From contig JACKBK010000004.1 in assembly GCA_020634555.1 (NCBI GenBank), positions 89,720 to 153,719 on the forward strand: a DNA stretch of 64,000 nucleotides. Direction: 5' to 3'. Position numbers and translations under genes: made by a program. Below the pieces are notes generated by a model. That model was not told the DNA's origin. It was given only the letters and a program-made list of their open reading frames with translations, and ran no database searches. Position 1 is the first letter of the stretch. Each line of letters opens with the position of its first letter. Below, in pieces: positions 16,260-25,025 of the stretch. This DNA comes from Caldilineae bacterium (GTDB lineage Bacteria; Chloroflexota; Anaerolineae; JAAEKA01).

Positions 16260-17183
16260 ATGAAGGCAGTTATCTATGAGCGGTACGGGCCACCAGAGGT
16301 CCTTCGTTTGGCCGAGGTGGAGAAACCTGTTCCGAGAGAGAATGAGGTCCTGGTAAGGATTCACGCCACGACGGTAACGGCTGGGGATATCAGGTCGCGC
16401 GCCTTCGACGTGCCGCTGTGGCAGTGGCTGCCGGCCCGGCTTTACCTGGGATTGACGAAGCCCAAGCGGGCGGTGCTCGGCCTGGAGATGGCCGGGGACG
16501 TGGAAGCCGTCGGCGCAGGTGTGACACGTTTCAAGCCAGGCGACCCGGTCTTTGCTTTTGCCGGGTTCGGGTTTGGCTGCTACGCCGAATATCGCTGCTT
16601 GCTCGAGAGCGGCAAGCCGACCGATGACGGTATCATTGCCCACAAGCCTGCCAATCTGACCTATGAAGAGGCAGCCGCCGTGCCCACCGGTGCGCTGACA
16701 GCCGCCGCCTTTCTCAGAAAGGCCAACCTGCAAGGTGGCCAGCAGGTGCTGATCTACGGCGCATCGGGCAGCGTCGGCACCTATGCCGTGCAGCTTGCCA
16801 AAGCATTGGGAGCAGAAGTCACCGGCGTGTGCAGCAGCGCCAATTTGGACATGGTGCGCTCGCTCGGCGCTGACCAGGTGTTCGACTACACCAGGGATGA
16901 CCTGGCGGCGATCACAGACCGCTACGACCTGATCTTCGACGCGGTGGGCAAGGCTCCGTCGTCGGTCAAGAAGGGCCTGCTAAAGCCGACCGGCCGCTTT
17001 CTCTCCGTCCACGACTCGGCAGACCTGCAACCCGATGACTTGAATCAACTGAAGGCAACGATCGAGGCCGGCAAGCTGCGCCCCGTCATCGACCGCACCT
17101 ATTCCCTGGAACAGATCGTCGAGGCGCACCGCTACGTCGAGCAGGGCCACAAGCGTGGCAACGTCGTGATCACCGTCGAATAG
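16260..17183 (+). CDS. MDR-family NAD(P)-dependent oxidoreductase (module 1)
   Basis: This 307-residue zinc-free MDR protein has the N-terminal MKAVIYERYGPPEVL start typical of quinone oxidoreductases, the segment KPANLTYEEAAAVPTGALTA before the Rossmann domain, and nucleotide-binding IYGASGSVGTYAVQ. The GAEVTGVCSSANLDMVRSLG strand-helix resembles the second MDR gene at 23883 closely, so the two are paralogues in duplicated modules. A 15-bp perfect hairpin overlaps its stop codon. The substrate is unknown; reduction of an enone or quinone with NADPH is the family norm. Confidence 0.85.
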   Translation: MKAVIYERYGPPEVLRLAEVEKPVPRENEVLVRIHATTVTAGDIRSRAFDVPLWQWLPARLYLGLTKPKRAVLGLEMAGDVEAVGAGVTRFKPGDPVFAFAGFGFGCYAEYRCLLESGKPTDDGIIAHKPANLTYEEAAAVPTGALTAAAFLRKANLQGGQQVLIYGASGSVGTYAVQLAKALGAEVTGVCSSANLDMVRSLGADQVFDYTRDDLAAITDRYDLIFDAVGKAPSSVKKGLLKPTGRFLSVHDSADLQPDDLNQLKATIEAGKLRPVIDRTYSLEQIVEAHRYVEQGHKRGNVVITVE

Positions 17184-17214
17184 AAGTTCGACTTCTCGGA
17201 GAAGTCGAACTTCT
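17182..17214 (+). terminator. Perfect 15-bp hairpin overlapping the stop codon
   Basis: AGAAGTTCGACTTCT at 17182-17196 and AGAAGTCGAACTTCT at 17200-17214 form a 15-bp perfect stem with a 3-nt loop (CGG). The stem begins inside the TAG stop of the MDR gene and ends 13 bp before the next start. It could end transcription without a T-run, protect the upstream transcript, or be a small palindromic repeat. Confidence 0.6.
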
Positions 17215-17227
17215 GGGCAGTGTGCCG

Positions 17228-18007
17228 ATGAACACGCAAGACACCCCTTCTTCGCTGGCCAGCGATGGCCGCTGGTCTGCACTCTACAAGGCCGGCGCAG
17301 TCGCGGCCTTGCTGGCGGTGTTCGTGTTCAGGAGAAACCTCGGCGCGGAGCTCAGCTTGCTGGCGTCGTTTGGACTCGTCCGCGGCGTGCCCGTAGCGCC
17401 GCCCACCATCGCTGCCGAGTGGTTCGGACTGTTTCACGATAATCGGCTGGTGGCGCTCACCTATTTGAACTTCTTCGACCTCTTCGAATATGCCTTGTTG
17501 GGGCTGGTCTTTCTGGCCCTCTGGGCCGCGTTGCGGCGCGCTTCGCCCGGCGCCATGCTGGTCGCTACCACCGCCGGTCTCATCGGGATCGCCGTCTACT
17601 TCGCCTCGAACCAGTCACTGGCGATGCTGGCGCTCAGCGAACGTTATACGGCCACGGCAAGCGACGCGCAGCGCTCCGCGTACCTCGTAGCGGGCGAGGC
17701 GCTGCTGGCCGCCAACAATCCTGACGGTATCTACCAGGGCGCCGGCATCTACATCAGCCTGTTCTTGGTGCTGCTGGCCGGTCTGATCATCTCTGTGGTC
17801 ATATGGCGCAGCTGCGTTTTCGGCAAAGCCGCGGCAATCACGGGGCTGCTGGCCAATGGCATCGGGATGTGCTACTTTGTGACGCTGGCCCTTCTACCGT
17901 CGATCTACTGGCTCCCCCATCCGATTTCCGCCCCGTTTCGGGTTATCTGGTATTTCCTGATTGCCTTGCGACTCTTTAGACTCGGAAGGAAGAAAGGAAA
18001 CCCATGA
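17228..18007 (+). CDS. Integral membrane protein, DUF4386-like (module 1)
   Basis: This 259-residue protein has about six to seven predicted membrane segments, including VAALLAVFVF, YALLGLVFLALWAAL, ATTAGLIGIAVYFA, YISLFLVLLAGLIISVVI and FRVIWYFLIALRLF. The layout and the segment AYLVAGEALLAANNPDGIYQGAG resemble DUF4386 proteins, whose function is unknown. The ATG at 17228 is preferred to a GTG two codons earlier. It stands between an MDR gene and a MalT-like regulator, and a DUF4386 gene or remnant sits at the matching place in the second module. Confidence 0.65.
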   Translation: MNTQDTPSSLASDGRWSALYKAGAVAALLAVFVFRRNLGAELSLLASFGLVRGVPVAPPTIAAEWFGLFHDNRLVALTYLNFFDLFEYALLGLVFLALWAALRRASPGAMLVATTAGLIGIAVYFASNQSLAMLALSERYTATASDAQRSAYLVAGEALLAANNPDGIYQGAGIYISLFLVLLAGLIISVVIWRSCVFGKAAAITGLLANGIGMCYFVTLALLPSIYWLPHPISAPFRVIWYFLIALRLFRLGRKKGNP

Positions 18008-18071
18008 GACGAGCAACCAGGTCTGCCGCTACCTGGCTGGCTGCTCTTGAAGCACTGAAGCACCTCGACCC

Positions 18072-20744
18072 ATGTCAACGTCGATCCTGACCACCAAACT
18101 TTACATCCCGCCACCTCGACCAAAACAGGTCGTGCGTCCCCGCCTGATCCAGCGGCTGAATGAGGGTCTGGAGCGCAAGCTGATCCTGGTCTCGGCCGCC
18201 GCAGGTTTTGGCAAGACCACGCTGCTCAGCGAATGGATTGCGTCCTTCACCGCCAGCCCTTCTTCCACGGACAGAGGGGAGACCTATAGGGTGGCCTGGC
18301 TCTCGTTGGACAAGAGTGACAGCGATCTGGCGCGCTTTCTGACCTATCTGGTTGCAGCGTTGCAGACCGTGACGCCTGGCGTTGGCAATGGTGTGCTGGC
18401 GGCATTGCAGGTTCAGGCGCCATCTCCTGAGGCGCTTCTGACGTCCCTCCTCAACGACCTTGCCGCCATTCCCGTCCCCTTCGTCGTTGTTTTGGACGAC
18501 TACCACGCCCTGGACGCGCCGCCGGTTGACCTGGCCGTTGCTTTTTTACTGGAGTATCTGCCGCCGCAAATGCACCTGGTGATAGCAAGCCGCCAGGATC
18601 CGCCGTTGCCGCTGGCCCGCCTGCGGGCGCGCGGCCAAATGACCGAGCTACGCGCGGCTGACCTACGCTTTACCTCCGCCGAGGCCGCCACGTTTCTCAA
18701 CACAGCCATGGGGTTGAGCCTCTCCGAGGCACAGATCGCCGCGTTGGAAACCCGCACCGAGGGCTGGATCGCCGGCCTGCACCTGGCGGCTCTTTCTATG
18801 CAAGGACGAGCCGACACCGGCGCGTTCGTTGCGTCTTTCAGCGGCAGCCACCGTTTCGTGTTAGACTATCTGGTCGAAGAAGTGCTGCAAAGGCAGTCGG
18901 CCAGCGTCAGGGAATTCCTGCTGAGCACAGCCATCCTCGATCGTCTATGCGGTCCACTGTGCGATGCGGTAACGCAGGACCCCGCGGCCGCCGGGCAAAA
19001 GACACTGGTCACGCTGGAGCGGGCCAATCTGTTCATCGTCCCGCTGGACAACGAACGACGCTGGTACCGGTATCACCACCTTTTCAGCGAACTGCTACGC
19101 CAGCGGTTGCACCAGCAACTGCCGGCTGATACCATCACCGAGCTGCATATCCGGGCCAGTATCTGGTACGAGGCCAACGACTTGGAGTTGGAAGCTTTTC
19201 ACCATGCCGCTGCAGCTCACGACATCAACCGCGCCGAGCGGCTGCTGGAAGGCCGGGGTATGCCATTGCTCTTCCGTGGTGCGGCGCGGCCGATCCTGGA
19301 GTGGCTCGCGTCGTTGCCGGTTACGGTGCTGGACGCACATCCCTCACTCTGGGTGACCTATGCCTCGGCCTTATTGTTCATCCAGCAAATAGCCGGAGTG
19401 GAGGAGAAGCTGCGAGCTGCCGAAGCCGCCCTGAGCGATGTCGAACCGGACGACAACGTGCGCGACCTGATGGGCCATATCGCTTCAATTCGCGCGACTG
19501 TGGCCGTGACCCAGCACGATGCCGAGACAATTTTGGTGCAGTCGCAGCGTGCGTTGGCAAACCTGCATCCTGCCAATCGGCCGGTGCGCACGGCTACGAC
19601 CTGGACGCTGGCCTATGCCTACCACCTGCAAGGCGACCGCGACGCGGCCGGCCGCGCCTATACTGAGGCTATCACCGCCAGCCAGGCCATGGGCCACTAC
19701 GTTATCCAGATTATGGCAACGCTGGGCCTGGCCAACATCCAGGAGGCAGATCTCCATCTGGCGACAGCGGATGAGACCTATCAGCGAGTGTTGGAGTTGA
19801 CTGGCGATCCGCCGATGCCGGTGGCTTGCGACGCGTACCTGGGGCTGGCCCGTCTCAGCTATCAATGGAACGATCTTCAGGCGGCACAAGAGCGTGCGCA
19901 GCTTGGCCTGGACCTGGCGCGGCAGATCGAAAACACAGATCGAACCGTCGGCTGCGAGCTATTTTTGGTCCGTCTCAAGCTTGCCCGGGGCGATGCTGCC
20001 GGCGCGGCCACGCTGCTTGCTACGGCAGCAGAACAGGTGCATCAAAACAGCTATGCCCTACAGCAGCCTGAAGTGGTGGCGCTGCAAACACTGCTCGCTT
20101 TGCGCCAGGACAATCTGGCGGCCGCGTCCGAGGCACTGGGCAGCCACGATATTCCACTCAGCCGGGCCAGGTTCGAGCTGGCGCAGGGCGACTCGGTCGC
20201 AGCCCTGGCCACACTGGCCGGATATCGCCAACAGGTCGAGGCCATGGGATGGGCCGATGAACTCCTCAGGATCATGGTTTTGCAGGCGCTGGCGCATCAG
20301 GCGTTGAGCGAAGAGGAAGCGGCTACACACTTGCTGATCGATGCGTTGAGGTTGGCTGAACCGGCCGGTCTCATACGCATCTTCGTAGACGAGGGGCAAC
20401 CGATGGCGCGATTGCTGGCCGAGCTACCGGTTCAGGGCAAAGGGCCAGGCTACGTCGCAAGGCTGCTGGCCGCCTTTGCCGCGGAGCAAGCGAAAATCGC
20501 CGGCAATACGGCCGCGGCTCTCGTCGATCCGCTCAGCGAACGTGAGTTGGAAGTATTGCGGTTGATTGCTGACGGCCTCTCGAATCGCGGGATCGGCGAG
20601 CGGCTCTTCCTGGCCGTTGACACAGTCAAGGGACACAACCGTCGCATTTTCGAGAAGCTTCAGGTGCAGCGCCGGACCGAAGCCGTAGCGCGCGCTCGTG
20701 AGCTCGGTTTGTTGCAGGCGCCGCCGGCGGCATCGACGGATTGA
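18072..20744 (+). CDS. MalT-like LuxR-family transcriptional regulator (module 1)
   Basis: This 890-residue regulator has an N-terminal P-loop ATPase domain (Walker A AAGFGKTTLLSEW, Walker B VVVLDDYHAL), a long alpha-helical TPR-like region over roughly residues 350-800, and a C-terminal LuxR helix-turn-helix (LSERELEVLRLIADGLSN, then VDTVKGHNRRIFEKL). In MalT, ATP and an inducer together switch the protein to its DNA-binding multimer. It starts LTTKLYIPPPRPKQVVRP, the usual family opening. It lies 64 bp after a membrane protein gene and is related to the regulator at 25026. The inducer is unknown. Confidence 0.9.
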   Translation: MSTSILTTKLYIPPPRPKQVVRPRLIQRLNEGLERKLILVSAAAGFGKTTLLSEWIASFTASPSSTDRGETYRVAWLSLDKSDSDLARFLTYLVAALQTVTPGVGNGVLAALQVQAPSPEALLTSLLNDLAAIPVPFVVVLDDYHALDAPPVDLAVAFLLEYLPPQMHLVIASRQDPPLPLARLRARGQMTELRAADLRFTSAEAATFLNTAMGLSLSEAQIAALETRTEGWIAGLHLAALSMQGRADTGAFVASFSGSHRFVLDYLVEEVLQRQSASVREFLLSTAILDRLCGPLCDAVTQDPAAAGQKTLVTLERANLFIVPLDNERRWYRYHHLFSELLRQRLHQQLPADTITELHIRASIWYEANDLELEAFHHAAAAHDINRAERLLEGRGMPLLFRGAARPILEWLASLPVTVLDAHPSLWVTYASALLFIQQIAGVEEKLRAAEAALSDVEPDDNVRDLMGHIASIRATVAVTQHDAETILVQSQRALANLHPANRPVRTATTWTLAYAYHLQGDRDAAGRAYTEAITASQAMGHYVIQIMATLGLANIQEADLHLATADETYQRVLELTGDPPMPVACDAYLGLARLSYQWNDLQAAQERAQLGLDLARQIENTDRTVGCELFLVRLKLARGDAAGAATLLATAAEQVHQNSYALQQPEVVALQTLLALRQDNLAAASEALGSHDIPLSRARFELAQGDSVAALATLAGYRQQVEAMGWADELLRIMVLQALAHQALSEEEAATHLLIDALRLAEPAGLIRIFVDEGQPMARLLAELPVQGKGPGYVARLLAAFAAEQAKIAGNTAAALVDPLSERELEVLRLIADGLSNRGIGERLFLAVDTVKGHNRRIFEKLQVQRRTEAVARARELGLLQAPPAASTD

Positions 20745-20773
20745 TCCTTTGATGTTGTAAGGAGGAACCTCAT

Positions 20774-21514
20774 ATGATCCTGCGTGTTGTCGTGTTCAGC
20801 GTTCTAACCGCTTTTTGGATAATCGTACTGGGAGGCATCGCTCAGGCACTGGGTTTGCCTGCCGAGATCGGCCTCCCCCAACTTGCGCCAGGCATCGCCG
20901 GGCTGTTGATGCTGCTGATCTTCCGCAAAGACGGCCTGCGCATCTCATTTGTCAAGCACGGCATCCCGGCGACACGCTATCTGGCCGCGTTCGGTATCCC
21001 GATGGTGGTGGGTGGGCTGATTTTCGGCTTCAGCCTCGCCCTGTTCGATAGTTTCACGTTCGGCAGCATAAGCGCCGGGATCACCGCTCCCATCCTGATC
21101 TGGATGCCAATCGGGGCCTTCGGTGAAGAGGTTGGCTGGCGCGGTTATCTTGACAAGCGCCTGTCACTGGGCACGTCTGGTCTGCTGGCGGCAGTGATCA
21201 CAGGGCTTCTGTGGTGCCTTATCCATGTACATTTCTACGCCAACGGCGCGCTGTTCATGGTGTTCGCCTTCCTGATGTTCAGCGCGAGTTCGGTGGTGAT
21301 CCACGCTGTTGTTTCGAAGTATGATTTCAACGTGATGCTGGCCTTCCTCTTCCACCTCGGCATCAACATTTCTTTGTTGCTGTCCTTCTCCGTCATCAAT
21401 GAGCCTGGCTTCATGGCTGGTTACGCCCTCTTGTGGACGGTTGCTGCAGTAATCGCCGTGATGCTGCGCCGCGAGTTGTTCTTTCCCCGCCCATCGTCCT
21501 TCCCCCCGGTATAA
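20774..21514 (+). CDS. CPBP-family intramembrane metalloprotease (CAAX-like)
   Basis: This 246-residue protein has about seven membrane segments and the three Abi/CPBP motifs: EEVGWRGYL (EExxxR), a His in LIHVHF and FHLGIN (FxxxN-like). Such proteins are intramembrane endopeptidases; in eukaryotes they cut CAAX prenylproteins, while bacterial members act in immunity to bacteriocins, protein maturation or signalling. The ATG has GGAGG 8 bp upstream. It follows the MalT-like regulator by 29 bp and may be controlled by it. The target is unknown. Confidence 0.85.
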   Translation: MILRVVVFSVLTAFWIIVLGGIAQALGLPAEIGLPQLAPGIAGLLMLLIFRKDGLRISFVKHGIPATRYLAAFGIPMVVGGLIFGFSLALFDSFTFGSISAGITAPILIWMPIGAFGEEVGWRGYLDKRLSLGTSGLLAAVITGLLWCLIHVHFYANGALFMVFAFLMFSASSVVIHAVVSKYDFNVMLAFLFHLGINISLLLSFSVINEPGFMAGYALLWTVAAVIAVMLRRELFFPRPSSFPPV

Positions 21515-21880
21515 TCTAAGCAACTCCAGAGACATACTACGGGGGATTGATCTCCAACAATTTGCTGTATCGTAGCTTTCGTGACGATCAGCTGAGGATG
21601 CGTCTATCAATCAGATACCGCTTTGGCCGGTCTCCTGACCGAGCCAACACAGGGAGGTTGTTTTTGAACGCATCCTCAGCGTTCGTCGCAGTTGCTGACT
21701 TCAGCATAGCGGTCGGCCAGGTGGTCGGTGGGCTCGTGGGCATTTCGGACAAAATCCGGCGAAACAACACCCCCAAACAACACCAAAGTGTCTATCCAAA
21801 GACACTAGATTGCCAGTATGCTATAGGTGTCATGCGCAGGCGCCACCTGCTGAGATCAACCGTCGCAACAGGCACAAGCA
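21515..21880. other. Gene-free stretch with two inverted repeats
   Basis: No convincing gene is seen in these 366 bases. A perfect 13-bp inverted repeat (GCTGAGGATGCGT at 21591-21603, ACGCATCCTCAGC at 21668-21680) frames a 64-bp centre, which could be a structured RNA or a small mobile repeat. A second, 7-bp inverted repeat (AGTGTCT at 21787-21793, AGACACT at 21800-21806) lies 75 bp before the next start and looks like an operator. Confidence 0.5.
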
Positions 21881-22159
21881 ATGTCAAACGAACGCAACCT
21901 GGAAACGAGCCATGATCGCCCCAAGATCTACGAGATCAGAATCAAAGGCCATCTGGACCGCCAATGGACAGACTGGTTTGGTGGCCTTACGATCACCCTG
22001 GACGAGAACGGCGACACGTTGCTCACCGGCCCGGTTGACCAGGCCGCATTGCACGGCCTGCTGAGGAAAGTGCGTGACCTGGGCATGCCGCTGGTGTCGA
22101 TCAACGAATCGCATCTCAACCAACCCACAGTAGGCCGCAGCCAGGGAGAGAACAGATGA
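21881..22159 (+). CDS. Small protein of unknown family, paralogue of the 27859 gene
   Basis: This 92-residue protein has the pattern YEIRIKGHL, then WTDWFGGLTITLDENGDTLLTGPVDQAAL, then HGLLRKVRDLGMPLVSIN. The 68-residue product at 27859 matches it across its length. Both stand near a MalT-like LuxR gene. The order of strands and helices and the glycine turns suggest a compact alpha/beta fold; there is no membrane segment. I know related sequences only as hypothetical proteins, so function is open. The stop overlaps the next gene (ATGA). Confidence 0.75.
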   Translation: MSNERNLETSHDRPKIYEIRIKGHLDRQWTDWFGGLTITLDENGDTLLTGPVDQAALHGLLRKVRDLGMPLVSINESHLNQPTVGRSQGENR

Positions 22160-22560
22160 ATACAAACGAGAAGACTGCCAAGTTTGATGTTCGCTCGAAG
22201 CTTTCGACACTCTGGATACTTGTCATGTTCAACATGGTCTTTGCAGATGTTGTCGGGTTCATGAACCCGGGAGCCCTGGAGAAGATCATCACAGGAGATA
22301 CCGGATTCGAGGTTACTCAAGGGTTGTTGCTTATCTTTGCGGTGCTCATTGAGATCCCCATTGCCATGATCTACCTGTCTCGCGCGTTGAATCGCAGAGC
22401 GAACCAGTTGGTCAATACCGCCGCAGTCGTGCTGACCGTTCTGTTCATCGTAGGCGGTGGAAGCTCGTATCTCAGCTACCTGTTCTTCGCATCCGTAGAA
22501 ATCGTCCTGATGCTGCTGATTCTCTGGTTTGCGTGGACGTGGCCCAAACAGGAAGCTTGA
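22156..22560 (+). CDS. Small integral membrane protein (DUF6326-like)
   Basis: This 134-residue protein has four predicted membrane segments: LWILVMFNMVFADVVGF, LLLIFAVLIEIPIAMIYL, VNTAAVVLTVLFIVGGG and LFFASVEIVLMLLILWFAW. The layout fits the DUF6326 family of uncharacterised four-helix membrane proteins. Its ATG overlaps the stop of the small protein before it, so the two are coupled. No catalytic motif is visible. Confidence 0.7.
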   Translation: MNTNEKTAKFDVRSKLSTLWILVMFNMVFADVVGFMNPGALEKIITGDTGFEVTQGLLLIFAVLIEIPIAMIYLSRALNRRANQLVNTAAVVLTVLFIVGGGSSYLSYLFFASVEIVLMLLILWFAWTWPKQEA

Positions 22561-22587
22561 ATCAGCGCCACTCGCAAGAAGAGAAGA

Positions 22588-23096
22588 ATGATGACTTCCG
22601 AGACAACGAACTCGCAGAATCTCAGGCGGATCGCTCGCATCTCTTGGATTACAAGATCGTGAACAAAGTGAGATTCCTCACCCGTCGCTGGAACTACATC
22701 ATCTCCCTGATGCAGGGAGTGCCCACTTTCGCGTTTGTGATCTACGGCCTATCCACCCCGGTGGGTGAGACGCGCACTGGCATGATCGGTCTGTCCGTCC
22801 TGGGCGCGCTGTTTTGACTGATCCTTGAGTATCATACCTCCGCGCGGTTCGCGTGGCTCCAAAAAGACGCACCAGAAGGAAAACCCACACTCGCTGGCAG
22901 CAAGAGGATGGTCCTTTGGGTGCATAACCTGCTTTACTGGTTCTTCCTGGTGCCTTTACTCACCCCGATGTCCTACAGCACCGGCTTTCTGGTGTATTCG
23001 ATCATTCTACTGATCCGCTTCACCGCCAATACCTATATCAACCTGCGTGATTTTACCCCCGCGCAGTATTATGCGTATCCCTTGCGGATTCCGTGA
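22588..23096 (+). pseudogene. Broken small membrane protein gene
   Basis: A frame opening at 22588 (MMTSETTNSQNLRRIARI) seems to continue, after a likely one-base shift near 22640, as NKVRFLTRRWNYIISLM and GVPTFAFVIYGLSTPVGE. It then meets a single in-frame TGA at 22815-22817. Beyond the TGA the same frame stays open for 93 codons and reads as a normal membrane protein (RFAWLQKDAPEGKPTLAG, LLYWFFLVPLL, FLVYSIILLIRF). Together the pieces form one product of about 165 residues with several membrane segments, now disabled by two lesions. The family is not recognised. Confidence 0.6.
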
Positions 23097-23116
23097 GTTT
23101 ACGAAGGAGATTCAAG

Positions 23117-23776
23117 ATGAAGAACCTGCAAAAGTTGGGTGGCTTCGCCGCACTGTACCTGGCAGTAGCATATTTGACAGGTATTGTGTTGTTTCTGTTT
23201 GTGTTGAACTACCCCAGCATTGTCGAACCTGCTCAGAAGGTGGCCTTAGTCGTAGACAAACAGATGGTTATTTACATAACGAACCTGTTTATGTATGTGA
23301 TATTCGGATTCTTTCTGGTTGTTTTGGCCCTGGCGCTTTACGAGCGATTGAAAGCCGCTTCAGCAGCAATCATTCGGACGGCGACTGCTGTTGGGATTAT
23401 CTGGGCCGGTGCGCTGATTGCCAGCGGCATGGTAGCCAACGCTGGTATTGCTCCTGTCGTCGCGCTCTATGGAAAAGACCCAACGCAGGCAGCTTTGACC
23501 TGGTTGGCCATCGAGTCTGTGGCAAATGGACTGGGCGGTGCGAATGGTGAAATTCTCGGCGGCCTTTTCACGCTTTTTATAAGTTGGGCTGCTTTACAAG
23601 TGAACGGGCTTCCCAGGGGACTGAGCTATCTTGGCATTTTGGTTGGCGCGGTAGGTATCATTTCGACTGTGCCGGGTCTTAGTGTCCTGACGGGACTGTT
23701 TGGAATGAGCCAGATCCTGTGGTTCATCTGGCTGGGAATCGTTCTGTTGCGTCGTAGTCCGAGCGCAGCAGTTTGA
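23117..23776 (+). CDS. DUF4386-family integral membrane protein
   Basis: This 219-residue protein has six predicted membrane segments and the DUF4386 layout: an N-terminal GGFAALYLAVAYLTGIVLF segment, a long first loop, then FGFFLVVLALALYERLKA. The ATG at 23117 follows GAAGGAGA at good spacing; an earlier GTG at 23093 would add eight basic residues. It precedes the second MDR gene by about 100 bp, matching the order MDR, DUF4386-like in the first module with the order swapped. Function of the family is unknown. Confidence 0.8.
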   Translation: MKNLQKLGGFAALYLAVAYLTGIVLFLFVLNYPSIVEPAQKVALVVDKQMVIYITNLFMYVIFGFFLVVLALALYERLKAASAAIIRTATAVGIIWAGALIASGMVANAGIAPVVALYGKDPTQAALTWLAIESVANGLGGANGEILGGLFTLFISWAALQVNGLPRGLSYLGILVGAVGIISTVPGLSVLTGLFGMSQILWFIWLGIVLLRRSPSAAV

Positions 23777-23882
23777 GACGAGGAACACAATGGCAACTCT
23801 CTGATTGAAAGCAGAATCAATCGCATGGCTACGAACATCAGCAATTCGCTTCAGCCGAATTCCGCGAAGGAAGTAAACCAAG

Positions 23883-24851
23883 ATGAAGGCAATCGTTCAG
23901 AACAGCTACGGCTCGCCGGATCGTCTCGAACTGAAAGAGGTTCCCAAGCCGGCGATCAACGAAGACCAGGTGCTGGTGCGTGTCCACGCAGCCAGCCTCA
24001 ATGCAGGCGACTACTTCACCGTCATGGGAAATCCCTGGCTTGTCCGATTCACCGTGGGCTTCCCCAGGCCGAAGAACCACATCCTGGGCTGGGACCTGGC
24101 AGGTCGCGTCGAGGCTGTCGGCCGCAACATAACGCAGTTCCAGCCGGGCGACGCCGTGTACGCAGCGGTCAACCACAGCCTGGCCGAGTATGTGAGTGTA
24201 GCCGCAGACAAACTAGCTGCGAAACCGGCCAATCTCACCTTCGAGCAGGCCGCGGCCGTGCCTACCGCCGGGCTGACCGCCCTCCAGGGCCTGCGCGATG
24301 CAGGAAAGCTCCAATCAGGACAAAAGGTCCTCATCAACGGCGCTTCGGGTGGCGTGGGCACTTTCGCGGTGCAGATCGCCAAGGCGTTGGGCGCAGAAGT
24401 GACCGGTGTATGCAGCACCAGAAACGTGGACATGGTGCGTTCCATCGGTGCGGACTACGTGATCGACTACAGCAAGCAGGACTTCACGCAGGGCGAGCAG
24501 CGGTACGACCTCATCCTCGACAACGTGGGCAACCGTTCGTTCTCCGACCTGCGAAGAGCGCTCAACCCACAGGGCGTTGTTGTGCCCAACAGCGGCCACG
24601 GCGGCATGACCTACGTCTTCAAAGCTTTCCTCTTGTCGCCTTTCACGCGGCAGGTAGCACGTCCCTATATCGCGAATACCCACAGCGAGGACCTGGTTGC
24701 TCTCAAGGAACTTATCGAATCAGGCCTGGTGACGCCGGTCATCGACCGCACGTACCCGCTGAGCCGAACTCACGAGGCGCTGAGTTACACGGGAAAGGGC
24801 CACGTTCGCGGCAAGGTTGTCATTGTCGTTGAAGAAGGAGAAAACTCATGA
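23883..24851 (+). CDS. MDR-family NAD(P)-dependent oxidoreductase (module 2)
   Basis: This 322-residue zinc-free MDR protein has the start MKAIVQNSYGSPDRLEL, KPANLTFEQAAAVPTAGLTA and the nucleotide-binding INGASGGVGTFAVQ. It shares GAEVTGVCSTRNVDMVRSIG with the MDR gene at 16260. GAAGGAAG is its ribosome binding site. Its stop overlaps the start of a DUF4386 remnant (ATGA). Together with the regulator at 25026 it forms the second copy of an MDR-membrane protein-regulator module. Confidence 0.87.
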   Translation: MKAIVQNSYGSPDRLELKEVPKPAINEDQVLVRVHAASLNAGDYFTVMGNPWLVRFTVGFPRPKNHILGWDLAGRVEAVGRNITQFQPGDAVYAAVNHSLAEYVSVAADKLAAKPANLTFEQAAAVPTAGLTALQGLRDAGKLQSGQKVLINGASGGVGTFAVQIAKALGAEVTGVCSTRNVDMVRSIGADYVIDYSKQDFTQGEQRYDLILDNVGNRSFSDLRRALNPQGVVVPNSGHGGMTYVFKAFLLSPFTRQVARPYIANTHSEDLVALKELIESGLVTPVIDRTYPLSRTHEALSYTGKGHVRGKVVIVVEEGENS

Positions 24852-24976
24852 TCTCGGAGAAGAATGCCCCCAGACTCCTGGGAGCAGCGTTTCTATTCGT
24901 CGTCGTAGTCAGCCTGGCCAGCGGCCTGCTGTTGTCGTCAGCGGCGGGATCGGGCAGGTGGATAAGCCAGGGGTAG
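24848..24976 (+). pseudogene. Truncated DUF4386-like gene (42 codons)
   Basis: An open frame overlapping the MDR stop (ATGA) encodes MISEKNAPRLLGAAFLFVVV, a second hydrophobic stretch (SLASGLLLSSAAGSG) and then a stop at 24976. The start matches the first membrane segment of DUF4386 proteins, while the other five segments are missing; the next gene begins 50 bp later. This looks like a gene cut after its first helix, though a one-helix peptide could still be made. Confidence 0.5.
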
Positions 24977-25025
24977 CCGCCGCGTTCTTGCCTGGGGGGT
25001 TCGCCAGCGGTACAATTTCGGTCCC

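Noticed and set aside
17222..17227. GTG start two codons before the DUF4386-like gene
   Set aside because: Both starts are close to the hairpin and give nearly the same protein; ATG at 17228 was kept as the commoner start.
22815..22817. In-frame TGA as a selenocysteine codon
   Set aside because: The downstream bases show no bacterial SECIS-like stem-loop that I could see, the position is inside a membrane segment, and an upstream frameshift also exists. Gene decay explains both lesions.
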